A stretch of DNA of 64,000 nt from Pseudoflavonifractor sp. Marseille-P3106 (GCA_900169975.1 LT827126.1:372001-436000); one strand, 5' to 3'; positions 35,948-44,974 are shown, counted from the first letter of the stretch. Numbers and translations: made by a program. Notes: generated by a model from the sequence alone, not told the origin.

Positions 35948-36178
35948 ATGGAGGTCATAGCCGAAAATAAACACTATGCCTTTGCAGACTGTTGGGCCTG
36001 GTCTAATAATAGATGTGAACTCATAGAGGGGACTACCGCTGTGGATGGAAATGAACCGGAATTGGACTGCACAGTTTATGTGACCGAGACTGTCAGCGGT
36101 GGGATGGCCAGGGAAAATAAGCACGGGATAGAGTTGTTCCAGGTGGCACTCTCGTCCAATCTTTCAAATCTGAGCTGA
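35948..36178 (+). CDS. Hypothetical protein
   Basis: 76 residues, ATG 13 bases after the toxin stop behind GAAGG. No motif; perhaps a passenger of the toxin-antitoxin operon. Confidence 0.5.
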   Translation: MEVIAENKHYAFADCWAWSNNRCELIEGTTAVDGNEPELDCTVYVTETVSGGMARENKHGIELFQVALSSNLSNLS

Positions 36179-36208
36179 GTGTCAAGGAGCAACTCCTTGT
36201 GGGCCAAA

Positions 36209-36345
36209 TTGACCCGCTTTGGAATACGTGATATAATAATTTCACAAATCAAGGAAGTATACACACCACTTGTACATATTGGCAAAGACTCAAGACAGCC
36301 TATCCGAAAAACGGAGGGCTGTCTTTTTTTATATTTTTTTTGCAA
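36209..36345 (+). promoter_or_regulatory. Family B promoter with attenuator-like leader, copy 2
   Basis: AAATTGACC with -35 at 36209, 17-base spacer, -10 TATAAT at 36232, box CAAGGAAGTATAC at 36250, hairpin 36292-36325 (AAGACAGCC / GGCTGTCTT) with T7. The TATATACACAAACA box is degenerate here, replaced by a T-rich run. Confidence 0.8.
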
Positions 36346-36358
36346 AGGAGATTTTTAC

Positions 36359-36898
36359 ATGGAATGCGTCAATCAACTGCGGAGGCGGTTATTTCCCGCT
36401 TCTGAACCGGAAAACTACATCGTCCATAACCTTCGGACATCCCTGAGCGTGGCAGAGCATCAGCGCGATACCGCTCTGGACCGCCTGAAACATGCGGAAG
36501 CGGAACTAGCAGGGGCTCAGGCAAGGCATCAGTGCTTAGTCCAGAACCTGCAACTCGTCGCCAAGGGTCAATACCAGGCAGTCTATGAGAACATCAAGGA
36601 CAGCCTCGACCCAGAAGGATGGGCACTCTATCGAGCCGCAGAGCACCGCTGTAAAACCTCTGTTCATGAGTTCTTCTCGACTGAGGATAACATGGGGTGC
36701 TTCGAGGCTATGGATGGAACACAACTCCTTCCTTGGCTGGAGTGCGCTAACTTCGGAACCTGCGACTGGAGGCAGTTGGATTGCCCCGGTGGCTACGAGG
36801 TATCCGAAAACCGGCGTATCAATACGGCCAGCGAGGAGTACATCAATTACAGAAAAGAAATTTTTGAGGAAGCAGTCAATGAGCTGCTCCTTCAGTGA
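36359..36898 (+). CDS. Hypothetical protein with coiled coil
   Basis: 179 residues, ATG behind AAAGGAG just downstream of leader 2. Residues 25-65 are a helical, Ala/Glu/Arg-rich coiled coil. No known domain. The open frame extends upstream through the leader but without a start. Confidence 0.62.
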   Translation: MECVNQLRRRLFPASEPENYIVHNLRTSLSVAEHQRDTALDRLKHAEAELAGAQARHQCLVQNLQLVAKGQYQAVYENIKDSLDPEGWALYRAAEHRCKTSVHEFFSTEDNMGCFEAMDGTQLLPWLECANFGTCDWRQLDCPGGYEVSENRRINTASEEYINYRKEIFEEAVNELLLQ

Positions 36899-36913
36899 AC
36901 AAAGGGGGAATAA

Positions 36914-37507
36914 ATGATGTTACCGGAAAAGCGCTGGCAGACCTACGACGAGGCATTGCAAGCTATGCAGGCTCCCGGGCCTGCTGTCCATTACCTCAAG
37001 GAGGTTTCTACTCGGTTCTACACGGAAGAACTGCTAAGCGTGGCTTTGAAAAACCATCGGGGGTCTCTGAGAGAACTCCGTAGGCCAAAGCGCACGAAGA
37101 CACTCTGCCATGTGGTTCTGGAAGCCTGCCGGGATACGGAAGTCGAGTTTATCCCTGACGAGTATTTTGACCTCGCCTTCGCTAAAAAGGCAGCCAGTTT
37201 CTGCCCCAAGGCTCTGAGGACCATCCTGTATCGGTTCCGCAGCTTGCAGGGCAGAGGTTCCTTTACCCCGTATACTGTCGAAGATGTCAAAATCATCGCA
37301 GAAGCAGCCTGTCCCAAGGGATTGGGTCAGTACAAGCTGAGCGGGGCCAAGAACCAAGAACAGGAGCTGGCCGGTCGCACCTTTGAGCAGTATTGCTCGG
37401 AGTTATATGGCTATGTGGATGTTGCCTATACGTATGTGTATAAGCAGGCTCTGGATGTTCTGCTCCAGCATAGTACAGTTCCATGTCAAGGAGATGAAAA
37501 GGCATGA
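36914..37507 (+). CDS. Hypothetical basic protein
   Basis: 197 residues, rich in Arg/Lys, mostly helical; no motif. Overlaps the next gene by 4 bases. Confidence 0.6.
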   Translation: MMLPEKRWQTYDEALQAMQAPGPAVHYLKEVSTRFYTEELLSVALKNHRGSLRELRRPKRTKTLCHVVLEACRDTEVEFIPDEYFDLAFAKKAASFCPKALRTILYRFRSLQGRGSFTPYTVEDVKIIAEAACPKGLGQYKLSGAKNQEQELAGRTFEQYCSELYGYVDVAYTYVYKQALDVLLQHSTVPCQGDEKA

Positions 37508-38208
37508 CCAGTCAGAAGAAAATCAAAAACCTTGTCAGTGCCTATTCGGCCATCCGCATCGACTACGGCGATTCCATGGATGAAATCCTGCTTGACCTGA
37601 AAGAGCATGGTTTCTCGTCTGAGGCACTGCTGCGGCTTGGGGTCATTGATATTCCTGGGAAAGCGGCAGACCTCACCTTTGCAGGTGATGAAGAATTCGG
37701 AAAAGAGTCAGTGCATTGGCTCTTCAGTGAATATACCTCACTGTGTCAGGATGCCGGGGACGAGCCAGAGGATGTCACAGACAGCCTGGAACGTATGGGA
37801 TTCACCTGTGAAGAAATGGCTGAGTATGGTTTCGAAGGGGTCGAGGCAGAGGATGATTTCCCGTATGAGGGGGATGAGGCTCCGGCGGTCGTCAATGTCG
37901 ATATGGCCGCGAGCTTCACACAACCTCCAGTCAAGAGGGACAGCCACCTGCTTCGCTTTGAGGACTATACCCTGGAGGAGTGTCCGAACTGCGAAAGCGA
38001 GGTCGTTATACGAGCGAAGGGTATCTCCAGATGCCCACGCTGTGGGAAGCCGATTCTTCCCTGCACGACCTGCAGTAGCTGTACGACGCCCTGCCCTTAT
38101 GGGTATACCGGCCGGTTCAATGAGCATCTGAAGCCCACGAATCCGCCTATCACACAGAGGGAAGTGGATTTCTACATGACAGAGTTGAATAAGCGGAAGG
38201 AGCGGTAA
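37504..38208 (+). CDS. Protein with C-terminal zinc ribbon
   Basis: 234 residues. Residues 5-130 are helical, with two similar stretches (LKEHGFSSEALLRLGV and LERMGFTCEEMAEYGF) suggesting an internal duplication. The C-terminus carries CPNCES ... CPRCGK and a further CTTCSSC cluster, enough for two zinc sites. Confidence 0.62.
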   Translation: MTSQKKIKNLVSAYSAIRIDYGDSMDEILLDLKEHGFSSEALLRLGVIDIPGKAADLTFAGDEEFGKESVHWLFSEYTSLCQDAGDEPEDVTDSLERMGFTCEEMAEYGFEGVEAEDDFPYEGDEAPAVVNVDMAASFTQPPVKRDSHLLRFEDYTLEECPNCESEVVIRAKGISRCPRCGKPILPCTTCSSCTTPCPYGYTGRFNEHLKPTNPPITQREVDFYMTELNKRKER

Positions 38209-38210
38209 AT

Positions 38211-38462
38211 TTGAAATTTTTGGTGCAATGCAAGAGCCCCGACAATTCTATTGATTGCGGGATGTTTACGGGACAGCAAATCATCGAAATGATGGGTAAT
38301 CGCAACATTACCGGCTGCGAGTACAAAGTCTACGATGTAAGCCGGTTTGGGGAGGCAGAGATACTGACATATGTCAAGCCGGTAGACGCTCCGTCCAATT
38401 TTCATGATTTTCATAACAAGCGGGGTGACAGCTTGATTTCCGGGTACTTCCCGGAGGAGTAA
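38211..38462 (+). CDS. Hypothetical small protein
   Basis: 83 residues, TTG start; AAGGAGCGG overlaps the end of the previous gene. No motif. Confidence 0.55.
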   Translation: MKFLVQCKSPDNSIDCGMFTGQQIIEMMGNRNITGCEYKVYDVSRFGEAEILTYVKPVDAPSNFHDFHNKRGDSLISGYFPEE

Positions 38463-38476
38463 GGAGGAACTGAATT

Positions 38477-38671
38477 ATGAATAGAGAAGAGTTTTTGGAA
38501 TTTGTCAGTAAGAACTTCAACATCGGCGGCGACGCCATGCGTCTCATTGACAACATCCTCCAGTATGCGGAGCGGATTGTTGACCTGGATGAACGCCGGG
38601 AGTTCTTAAACGACACACTCATGGGCACGATTGGCCTCACTGAAGAGGAAGTCGCAAAAATTTCATTGTGA
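38477..38671 (+). CDS. Hypothetical small protein
   Basis: 64 residues, ATG behind AAGGAGG. Helical and acidic, about the size of small mobile-element regulators; no motif. Confidence 0.62.
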   Translation: MNREEFLEFVSKNFNIGGDAMRLIDNILQYAERIVDLDERREFLNDTLMGTIGLTEEEVAKISL

Positions 38672-38685
38672 TGGAGGGACTGACT

Positions 38686-38874
38686 ATGACCGTTCATGAA
38701 TTGACGAGGGAACAACTCATTGAACTGAAGCAGCATATGCTCTGCGAGCAGGGTTCACCGTCTTACGGCGAGCTGGCTGATGCGGATGAGCTGGTTTCGG
38801 ATGAGACCGCATTTGCGGAGTATGATGCCACCGAATTTTCAGAAGATGACTTCTTCTGTACGGCCGGGCAATGA
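38686..38874 (+). CDS. Small acidic protein of a mobile-element family
   Basis: 62 residues from ATG 38686 behind GGAGGG. The order HELTREQLIELKQHM ... SYGELADADELVSDE ... DDFFC is one I recognise from many Clostridia plasmid and phage small proteins of unknown role. Confidence 0.62.
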   Translation: MTVHELTREQLIELKQHMLCEQGSPSYGELADADELVSDETAFAEYDATEFSEDDFFCTAGQ

Positions 38875-38891
38875 GGAGAAAGGAGTTTTTT

Positions 38892-39401
38892 ATGGGCAGA
38901 AAACACCATGTACAGGATACCACGACGCAGTATGGGTTCACGCTGGAATATGTAGAGCGCCAGGAGACAAACTTGGATGGCCTGCGGGACTGGTATAAGT
39001 GGAATAGCGACGATGGCCGCTTTACCGTCTGCTGCAACGATGCCTGTGATGGCAGCGGCCGCCACGCCATTCACATCTTCCAAACTGGGGACTTCAAGTA
39101 CCGGCCGGAGGTGTATGTCAGAATGGACGACAACACCGGGAAAATCGGAAATATCGTTGTCCGGCGTGGCTCAGATGACGGCGGCTTGACCAGTCTGGAG
39201 CAGATTGATGCGTACATCGGCGAATTGGCCGTGACGCGCAAGGCGGTACAGGCGATTCAGGTGCTGTTCATTGACGGCTGGAAGAAGGTAAAGTCCAAGG
39301 TAGACCTTGACTTTGCCCTTGTCAGGCAATTTGGTGAGAACAGGCTTCCCGCGACGAGCGAGGAGTTCTGGGCTAAAGTCATGAAGGAGGGAGATATATG
39401 A
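38892..39401 (+). CDS. Hypothetical protein
   Basis: 169 residues, ATG 38892 behind AAAGGAG (the in-frame ATG at 38871 would start before that site). Mixed alpha/beta, no motif. Overlaps the next gene by 4 bases. Confidence 0.6.
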   Translation: MGRKHHVQDTTTQYGFTLEYVERQETNLDGLRDWYKWNSDDGRFTVCCNDACDGSGRHAIHIFQTGDFKYRPEVYVRMDDNTGKIGNIVVRRGSDDGGLTSLEQIDAYIGELAVTRKAVQAIQVLFIDGWKKVKSKVDLDFALVRQFGENRLPATSEEFWAKVMKEGDI

Positions 39402-39769
39402 ATATTCGAGATGTTGCCATTTCCGGCGCGAAGAAAATCTGCGGGTCGGGCCAATGTATCTGTGGCTTCGACTGCGGCCATTCGAATAAAGCCCCGGCGG
39501 CCCTGCCCAAGGTCGGAACGGAGACAGTTTGCCCTCTGGCAAGATATGAGGTTGAGCCTCAGCCAGTTTCGGACCCATTTGGGCCTCCGGTGACGCAGGA
39601 TGAAATCTATGCGCTTTGCCGTATGTGCCCACATGCAAAGGTCGAGTCCGAGGAGGACGGGCCGGAGCGGCTGACTCGTGTTGACTTCTACGAGGCTTGC
39701 CTGGATTGCCCGGTGAAAGCCTGTGAAGACGCCATGCAGGAGGCCGAGGCAGAGGGGAGGTTCGGATAA
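39398..39769 (+). CDS. Cys-rich protein
   Basis: 123 residues with about ten Cys, including CICGFDC, CRMC and CLDCPVKAC: two metal-binding clusters or an iron-sulphur site. Unknown role. Confidence 0.6.
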   Translation: MNIRDVAISGAKKICGSGQCICGFDCGHSNKAPAALPKVGTETVCPLARYEVEPQPVSDPFGPPVTQDEIYALCRMCPHAKVESEEDGPERLTRVDFYEACLDCPVKACEDAMQEAEAEGRFG

Positions 39770-40107
39770 TGCGGTACATTGGAAGCATTCAAAAGCAGAA
39801 TGGGATGCTCGTCATCTCCGGTGTGATTGGCGTCCGGCGCCATCTGTGGTATAGTAAGCGCGAAGCTATCGTGCGCTATAACCAGGAGTGCCGTAAAAAG
39901 TTACAGCCGGAGCATCCGTCGATTAACGGAGTGCCTCGATTTGAGGAAGGAGATGCCGTCAAGGTCATCTCCAAGAAGTCCAAGTTCAACGGAGATACCG
40001 GCGTTGTCACCGGCTACTGCAACGGGCAGTATCGGACGATTTGCCGGGTCCTTTTGAACAATGGGCATCTCATCAATATCTTCGACCACAACGTCGTACC
40101 GGCGTAA
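39769..40107 (+). CDS. KOW-motif-like protein
   Basis: 112 residues, ATG sharing one base with the previous stop. Residues 60-90 (FEEGDAVKVISKKSKFNGDTGVVTGY) have the strand-Gly-strand form of a KOW motif, found in NusG, ribosomal proteins and other RNA- or polymerase-binding proteins. Given the attenuator-like leaders on this element, a link to transcription elongation is worth a test, but the resemblance is short. Confidence 0.55.
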   Translation: MRYIGSIQKQNGMLVISGVIGVRRHLWYSKREAIVRYNQECRKKLQPEHPSINGVPRFEEGDAVKVISKKSKFNGDTGVVTGYCNGQYRTICRVLLNNGHLINIFDHNVVPA

Positions 40108-40113
40108 GCACTT

Positions 40114-40139
40114 GGGGAGGCTCTAATCAGAGCCTCCCC
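40114..40139 (+). terminator. Hairpin after KOW-like gene
   Basis: GGGGAGGCTCT, AATC, AGAGCCTCCCC; no T-run follows, so termination would be inefficient. Confidence 0.5.
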
Positions 40140-40159
40140 TCCATGTATATGGAGAAACT

Positions 40160-40543
40160 ATGAGTAAGAAAAAAGAGATTTTGGAATACATCAAATCCTA
40201 TATCAATGAGAAGGGATATTCCCCAACAATTCGTGAGATTGGAAAGGCAGTTGGTCTCCAGTCTACATCGGCAGTATCCTTTCATCTGGTGAAGCTGCGC
40301 AAGGAAGGAAAAATCGACTATGAGGAGGGTGTTCCTCGGACAATCACGATTTGTTTGGGGGATAAAGGCCGCACGACCAAGTTCGACCGCCTGGTCACGC
40401 AGCTTCAGGCGAAGGATGGCCCGCTTCATAGCAGGCTGAAGATGGCCGCTTTCTTGGCGCAAGTCCAACTATCGGACACCAGAGACGCCATGGGGTGGCT
40501 GGAGTATCTGGCGAAGCCTGCGGAGAAAGGAGCGCAGCGATGA
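40160..40543 (+). CDS. LexA-type DNA-binding protein without peptidase domain
   Basis: 127 residues. Residues 5-60 match the LexA N-terminal winged helix: ILEYIKSYINEKGYSPTIREIGKAVGLQSTSAVSFHLVKLRKEG. The self-cleaving Ser-Lys peptidase part of LexA is absent; the remaining 65 residues are helical. It may repress genes on the element without responding to DNA damage in the usual way. Confidence 0.82.
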   Translation: MSKKKEILEYIKSYINEKGYSPTIREIGKAVGLQSTSAVSFHLVKLRKEGKIDYEEGVPRTITICLGDKGRTTKFDRLVTQLQAKDGPLHSRLKMAAFLAQVQLSDTRDAMGWLEYLAKPAEKGAQR

Positions 40544-42516
40544 CGACATTCGAAATGCTGGAGCGGTGGGCGCAGTACACCAAGTTTGACCCGGGGCAGA
40601 CCCGGTTCAATTTGCTCACATCGGAGTACACACTCAACCGCAGTAATAAGCGGATTCAGGAGCTCTTGAACAACTATGACCCATCCGGCACCCTGGCAGT
40701 CGTGTATGCGAAAAACATCTGCCGGGAGCTACTCCAGGAGAAAAAGCTGACACTGTTCGAAGCCCTGACGGAGATGGATAAGTACCAGGAGACAAAGGAA
40801 ATCTGGGATATGTTCAGCAGTCAGGAAGTAAGGGACATCGAGGATGTCTACCTCAACGCGGTGGACGAACTGGTCCAACAGGTCACTGGGAACAAAATGC
40901 TCGGTCAGAGGGATATGGACACGGAGCGGGATACGTTCTTCGCGTCTGTGGATGCCGTGGTAGAAGAACTCCACATTGGAATCGGCGGCTGCAACGAGGA
41001 ACTGTACCGGCGTGGGGGAGAGTTCAAGCCTGTTGGAAAATTCTCGACCCACATCCATGTGTTCCAGCGGCTGGCCGACTGCCTGATTTCTTTGGAGTCC
41101 GCTGCGGATGGCATCTATCTCTGCTACATCGCGGAGCATGGTTCTGCCGCCGGGTATTTCGGCTTCTATCTGAAATCGAACGGGAACCTGCTGTCCGTCA
41201 ATGAACGGGTCAATGAAGCGTTCGCCGGAGAGCATAAACGAAGCCGGAACGCCAGATGGACGGATGAGAAAAAGTACCGTCTGTTCCCGTACAGCTTCAT
41301 CATGCAGTTCAGTGAGCACGACTACAAGGGGTATGCGACCAAACATATCATCGACGAAGACAAGCTCAGCTTTATGGAACTGGGTTCGGACGCATACATG
41401 CCCCTGATTTTGGCCATGGTTATGCTGAACCAGAAGTATGTGGGACGGGGATTGGATGACCTCCCCCTGATATATGTGGACTCGCTTATGCCGGTCAACC
41501 TGAAGCATATTGAATCCGGCAGCCAAGCCCTGATGATACCTTCTGACAGCGCCATCGCTCTTTCTCACCGGGAGTTCCAGTTGGATTTCACACCGGAGAA
41601 AGTGCTGGATGGCTTGCTGGCAGACAGATACAACATCGACAGTCCTGGCGCGGCAGGGAAACCTCCCCGACATACCGGGCATTTCAGCAACCGAAACCAG
41701 ATGATGGTCGATATGTATGGGCAGGGGTTCCAGTTCGATGTGAACACCCTGCTCAGGGCAAACCAGCACCTGGAGTTGCCAGGGCGTAAGGAAGACGACC
41801 TGCCAAACAGTGAGTTCGTCGGAGACCAGGCCCGTATGGAACTTCAGGCGTACTACGCGGTCCGAAAAGAACTGGCAGAGTACATGCGGGATAGAATCCA
41901 CGAGGAGTATGTTGCTTACGGTGGGGTAGAGGCTATCAAAAAGTGGTGGCGTGCAGTTCTGAAGAAGAATGCCGAGACCATTGACAAGCTGGCCATTCAG
42001 AAGTTTGTCGGCCTGCCAAAAGACCCGGATGGCCCCGTGTACCAGGAGAACACCTCTGATAACCCGCTGTTGCGGCGCATTACCTATTGCACGGGAAATT
42101 TCCCGTCCGGTAACGATATCGGCTATGACCAGGTTCTGAATTACGGGGAAGGCAAATGGTATTCTAAGACCTACTATTGTCCCATCACGAATGCCAAGGC
42201 CAGCCATTTCTTTGTATTCAAATTGGCTGACTGGACGGAGATGGAGGCTCTGATTGGAGAAGAGGTCCCCCGTATCCTGAAAGGCTGGCGGCTCGCCGGT
42301 CATGACTATACGGGCAACCAACTCCTGTATCCCTGTGACGAGGTGGATGCCGTCGGGACGCCGTTTGAGAAATACCAGTCTCAAAACTGGCGGTATTACG
42401 ACAAGGATGCGCGTATCGACCGATACTCATATGGCCCCGCCTACTTTAACTTTGCCTTCGCGGTGGGGTACAGTAAGAGCGGCCTGAACAAACTGCAGAA
42501 ACAGTACTTAGCCTAA
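40540..42516 (+). CDS. Large protein of unknown function
   Basis: 658 residues, ATG overlapping the LexA-like gene by 4 bases. No signal peptide, membrane segment, P-loop or Cys cluster is evident. Helical N-terminal third, more mixed later. A strong terminator follows. The long antisense open frame opposite it is a coding shadow. Confidence 0.66.
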   Translation: MTTFEMLERWAQYTKFDPGQTRFNLLTSEYTLNRSNKRIQELLNNYDPSGTLAVVYAKNICRELLQEKKLTLFEALTEMDKYQETKEIWDMFSSQEVRDIEDVYLNAVDELVQQVTGNKMLGQRDMDTERDTFFASVDAVVEELHIGIGGCNEELYRRGGEFKPVGKFSTHIHVFQRLADCLISLESAADGIYLCYIAEHGSAAGYFGFYLKSNGNLLSVNERVNEAFAGEHKRSRNARWTDEKKYRLFPYSFIMQFSEHDYKGYATKHIIDEDKLSFMELGSDAYMPLILAMVMLNQKYVGRGLDDLPLIYVDSLMPVNLKHIESGSQALMIPSDSAIALSHREFQLDFTPEKVLDGLLADRYNIDSPGAAGKPPRHTGHFSNRNQMMVDMYGQGFQFDVNTLLRANQHLELPGRKEDDLPNSEFVGDQARMELQAYYAVRKELAEYMRDRIHEEYVAYGGVEAIKKWWRAVLKKNAETIDKLAIQKFVGLPKDPDGPVYQENTSDNPLLRRITYCTGNFPSGNDIGYDQVLNYGEGKWYSKTYYCPITNAKASHFFVFKLADWTEMEALIGEEVPRILKGWRLAGHDYTGNQLLYPCDEVDAVGTPFEKYQSQNWRYYDKDARIDRYSYGPAYFNFAFAVGYSKSGLNKLQKQYLA

Positions 42517-42522
42517 CATCGC

Positions 42523-42555
42523 AAAGCGGCCCCTCCATCGAGGGGCCGCTTTTTC
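42523..42555 (+). terminator. Intrinsic terminator
   Basis: AAAGCGGCCCCT, CCATCG, AGGGGCCGCTTTTT. Confidence 0.9.
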
Positions 42556-42599
42556 GTATATTGAAACGTGTGCAGTTTGTATATCCCATCGGATATATA

Positions 42600-42628
42600 T
42601 TGACTATAATATTGTTATATGGTATAAT
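42600..42628 (+). promoter_or_regulatory. Family A promoter of sigma factor gene
   Basis: -35 TTGACT at 42600 within ATATTGACTATAA, 17-base spacer ending TTATATGG, -10 TATAAT at 42623 followed by ATTGCT. Confidence 0.9.
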
Positions 42629-42657
42629 ATTGCTACTCTATGGGGGAGGGGATTACC

Positions 42658-44034
42658 GTGGGGCGCAAGGGAAAACCCAAGGTCGAATTGACCGATGAAA
42701 CTATCCGTAAATTGCCTGCGGCCGCAGTGATTGAGAAACACCGCAGCCTGCGGGTCCTCCTGAAAAAAGGGCTGAATGAGGGGAAAATCCAGTCCGACGC
42801 CTTGCTGAAGATACTCAATACTATCAATCTCGATGAAGAGAGCGAGGCCGAGGTCTACGGTGCCATAGACACCTTGGGTATCCCTATCAGCACATCTGAG
42901 GAAGAAAACCCCTCCGAGGATGGGCAAGGGCCGCCGGAGGCAGAGCTCGCGGACGACCTGATACCAAAAGCAGATGACTTCCCTTTGGATGACTCGGCCG
43001 CCTACTTCTTCCATGAAATGGCTGAAATCCCCCGGATGACACGGGAGGAGACCCTGGAGATGGCCAAAAGGGTAGAGGCCGGGAAAGCGGCGGAAGCAGA
43101 GCTTCAGGAGAAGGGGGATTCACTGACCGGCGATGAACGCTCCAGCCTGGATAAAATCATAAAAAAGGCGAAAGCGGCCAAGGACCGAATGATAGAGTCA
43201 AATATACGCCTGGTCGTCTCAATCGCCAGAAAGTACGCTCCCAGCACCGCCTCTATGACTATTCTGGACCTCGAACAGGAAGGCGTTTTCGGCCTGATGA
43301 AGGCTGTCGACCGCTTCGACTATAAGAAGGGCTTCCAATTCTCCACCTACGCTACCTGGTGGGTGCGGCAGGCCATTACAAGGGCTATGGCCGACCAGGA
43401 TAAATGTGTCCGTATTCCAGTCCACATGGTGGATACCATCACAAAGGTCCAAAAGATAACCAAATCCCACGAAAAGTCCCTGCAAGACATTGACGAAGAG
43501 GCACTTGCCATCCATATCGCGGGCGGGGAGGACAGATGGTCTGAACTAGGGCCGCGACAGAAGAAAAAATACCGTGACAAAATCCATGAGGCCATTCGGT
43601 TAAGTAAAAACAGTGAGCCGGTGTCCCTGGACCAGCCAGTAGGGGACGAAGAGACTGCCGATACTGTGGTAGGGGATTTCATCCGGGATACCAATACCAA
43701 CATCTCACCGGAGGTCGTGACTGACCGTCTCCTCCTATATGAACGCCTCGACGCCCTCCTGATGACCTTACCGGCCCGGGAGTCAAAGGTGATTCGCCTC
43801 CGCTTTGGCATGGAGGATGGAAAGCCACGCACGCTGGAGGAAATAGGCCGGGAATTCCGTTTGACACGTGAGCGCATTCGCCAAATCGAGGCGAAGGCTA
43901 TGAAAAGGCTGAAATCTCCCTATATCTCAAAGCACCTTGGCAGTGACGCGGAGGATATTCTGGGTACGTACGAGGAGCCTCCTGACCACTTTGAAGAATT
44001 GGATTGGAGTGACCTCGATGATAGTCAGTTTTGA
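42658..44034 (+). CDS. RpoD-like (sigma-70 group 1/2) sigma factor
   Basis: 458 residues. GTG 42658 follows GGGGAGGGG; ATG 42640 lies at the presumed transcript start without a ribosome site. Region 1.2 (DSAAYFFHEMAEIPRMTREETL), region 2 (MIESNIRLVVSIARKYA, LDLEQEGVFGLMKAVDRFDY, FSTYATWWVRQAITRAM), region 3 and region 4 (RESKVIRLRFGMEDGKPRTLEEIG, LTRERIRQIEAKAMKRLK) are all in order. The N-terminal 110 residues resemble region 1.1 of housekeeping factors. Carrying a full primary-type sigma factor on a mobile element is uncommon; with family A promoter upstream it may control the element's own genes. Confidence 0.93.
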   Translation: MGRKGKPKVELTDETIRKLPAAAVIEKHRSLRVLLKKGLNEGKIQSDALLKILNTINLDEESEAEVYGAIDTLGIPISTSEEENPSEDGQGPPEAELADDLIPKADDFPLDDSAAYFFHEMAEIPRMTREETLEMAKRVEAGKAAEAELQEKGDSLTGDERSSLDKIIKKAKAAKDRMIESNIRLVVSIARKYAPSTASMTILDLEQEGVFGLMKAVDRFDYKKGFQFSTYATWWVRQAITRAMADQDKCVRIPVHMVDTITKVQKITKSHEKSLQDIDEEALAIHIAGGEDRWSELGPRQKKKYRDKIHEAIRLSKNSEPVSLDQPVGDEETADTVVGDFIRDTNTNISPEVVTDRLLLYERLDALLMTLPARESKVIRLRFGMEDGKPRTLEEIGREFRLTRERIRQIEAKAMKRLKSPYISKHLGSDAEDILGTYEEPPDHFEELDWSDLDDSQF

Positions 44035-44359
44035 TGTTGTTTTCTCCGCTGTCATTTCCATCTTAATCGTGACTTGTTTTACCACCGCGATTTCTTTTCT
44101 GTGGGAGATGAAAAAGGTTCCCAAGGATACTGATATCGGTAACACAATACATGCTTGGTCGGGCCTTGTGACAGGGTTCTGCGTGTGTGTCCTGTTGACT
44201 ATCGTATTTTCGGTATTTGCGTATATCTTCGCTCCGTATGACCTTCTGCTCAATAACCTTCTAATTCTACTGATATTCTTTGTTCTCTACAAACTTCTAT
44301 ACCGCAGCATCCGCCGTTGGACATGTAATGCCATTGACGGCGATGAATACAACGATTAG
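44018..44359 (+). CDS. Small membrane protein
   Basis: 113 residues, ATG 44018 overlapping the sigma factor end by 17 bases, with GGAG upstream. Three hydrophobic segments (about 5-27, 50-73, 77-97). Possibly a membrane partner of the sigma factor; inference from coupling only. Confidence 0.6.
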   Translation: MIVSFDVVFSAVISILIVTCFTTAISFLWEMKKVPKDTDIGNTIHAWSGLVTGFCVCVLLTIVFSVFAYIFAPYDLLLNNLLILLIFFVLYKLLYRSIRRWTCNAIDGDEYND

Positions 44360-44403
44360 ACCAACATCAGCCGTCCACAGTGTACTGCGCGGCAGCTCCT
44401 TAT

Positions 44404-44479
44404 CCGGGTGTAGCGCAGTTGGTAGCGCACATGGTTTGGGACCATGGGGCCGGGAGTTCGAACCTCCCCACTCGGACCA
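44404..44479 (+). tRNA. tRNA-Pro (anticodon TGG)
   Basis: 76 bases with encoded CCA. Acceptor CCGGGTG / CACTCGG (one G-U), D arm GCGC AGTTGGTA GCGC, anticodon stem CATGG / CCATG with loop TTTGGGA (anticodon TGG), T arm CGGGAGTTCGAACCTCCC, then ACCA. It would read CCN codons. Such tRNAs on mobile elements can support their codon usage or replace tRNAs cut by host defences. Confidence 0.95.
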
Positions 44480-44501
44480 GTTATAGAAAGTTGGGATACA
44501 T

Positions 44502-44954
44502 ATGGACTTGTTGCGCATGGCCATCGCGGCAGTTGTAGCGATTGTGGTAGGAATTCCATTTGTCTTGGCTACTCGGCATATGAGACCCGCCGGGGAAAAG
44601 GAATGGCAAGACGCCGCCCGGGCCGGGCGTGTCACAACCGGCACACTCACAGACAAAGTGTTCCTGCCCCCGGATATGTCATCGCAGTACTCAAAAATGC
44701 GTGAAGTACGATGGAAAGCCAGGTACGACTATACTGTGGATGGGGTGCAATATGCCTACTTCTGCGTCCTGAAAGCACCTGTACCGGAGCAAGTGGACTT
44801 GTATTACTCAGAAGGCCGACCAGACCGTGCAGCATTGCGGAGCGCGATGGTGCGTAAGCGAGGCCCGGCCTATACGTTTTGGTTTTTTGTCCCTGTCGCT
44901 ATCTGGATGGTCGTCTATTGGATGCTCCCGATTTTTGGTATCTCAAAAGCATGA
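44502..44954 (+). CDS. DUF3592-like membrane protein
   Basis: 150 residues. N-terminal and C-terminal membrane segments (about 6-25 and 122-145) flank a strand-rich domain (residues 35-110, RVTTGTLTDKVFL ... YDYTVDGVQYAYF). Layout similar to the protein at 16603. Confidence 0.62.
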   Translation: MDLLRMAIAAVVAIVVGIPFVLATRHMRPAGEKEWQDAARAGRVTTGTLTDKVFLPPDMSSQYSKMREVRWKARYDYTVDGVQYAYFCVLKAPVPEQVDLYYSEGRPDRAALRSAMVRKRGPAYTFWFFVPVAIWMVVYWMLPIFGISKA

Positions 44955-44974
44955 GCACCAGAAGTGTCCTTAAT

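Noticed and set aside
40729-42384. Minus-strand open frame of 551 codons.
   Set aside because: It lies fully opposite the 658-residue gene, has no promoter, ribosome site or sensible composition and mirrors its codon pattern.
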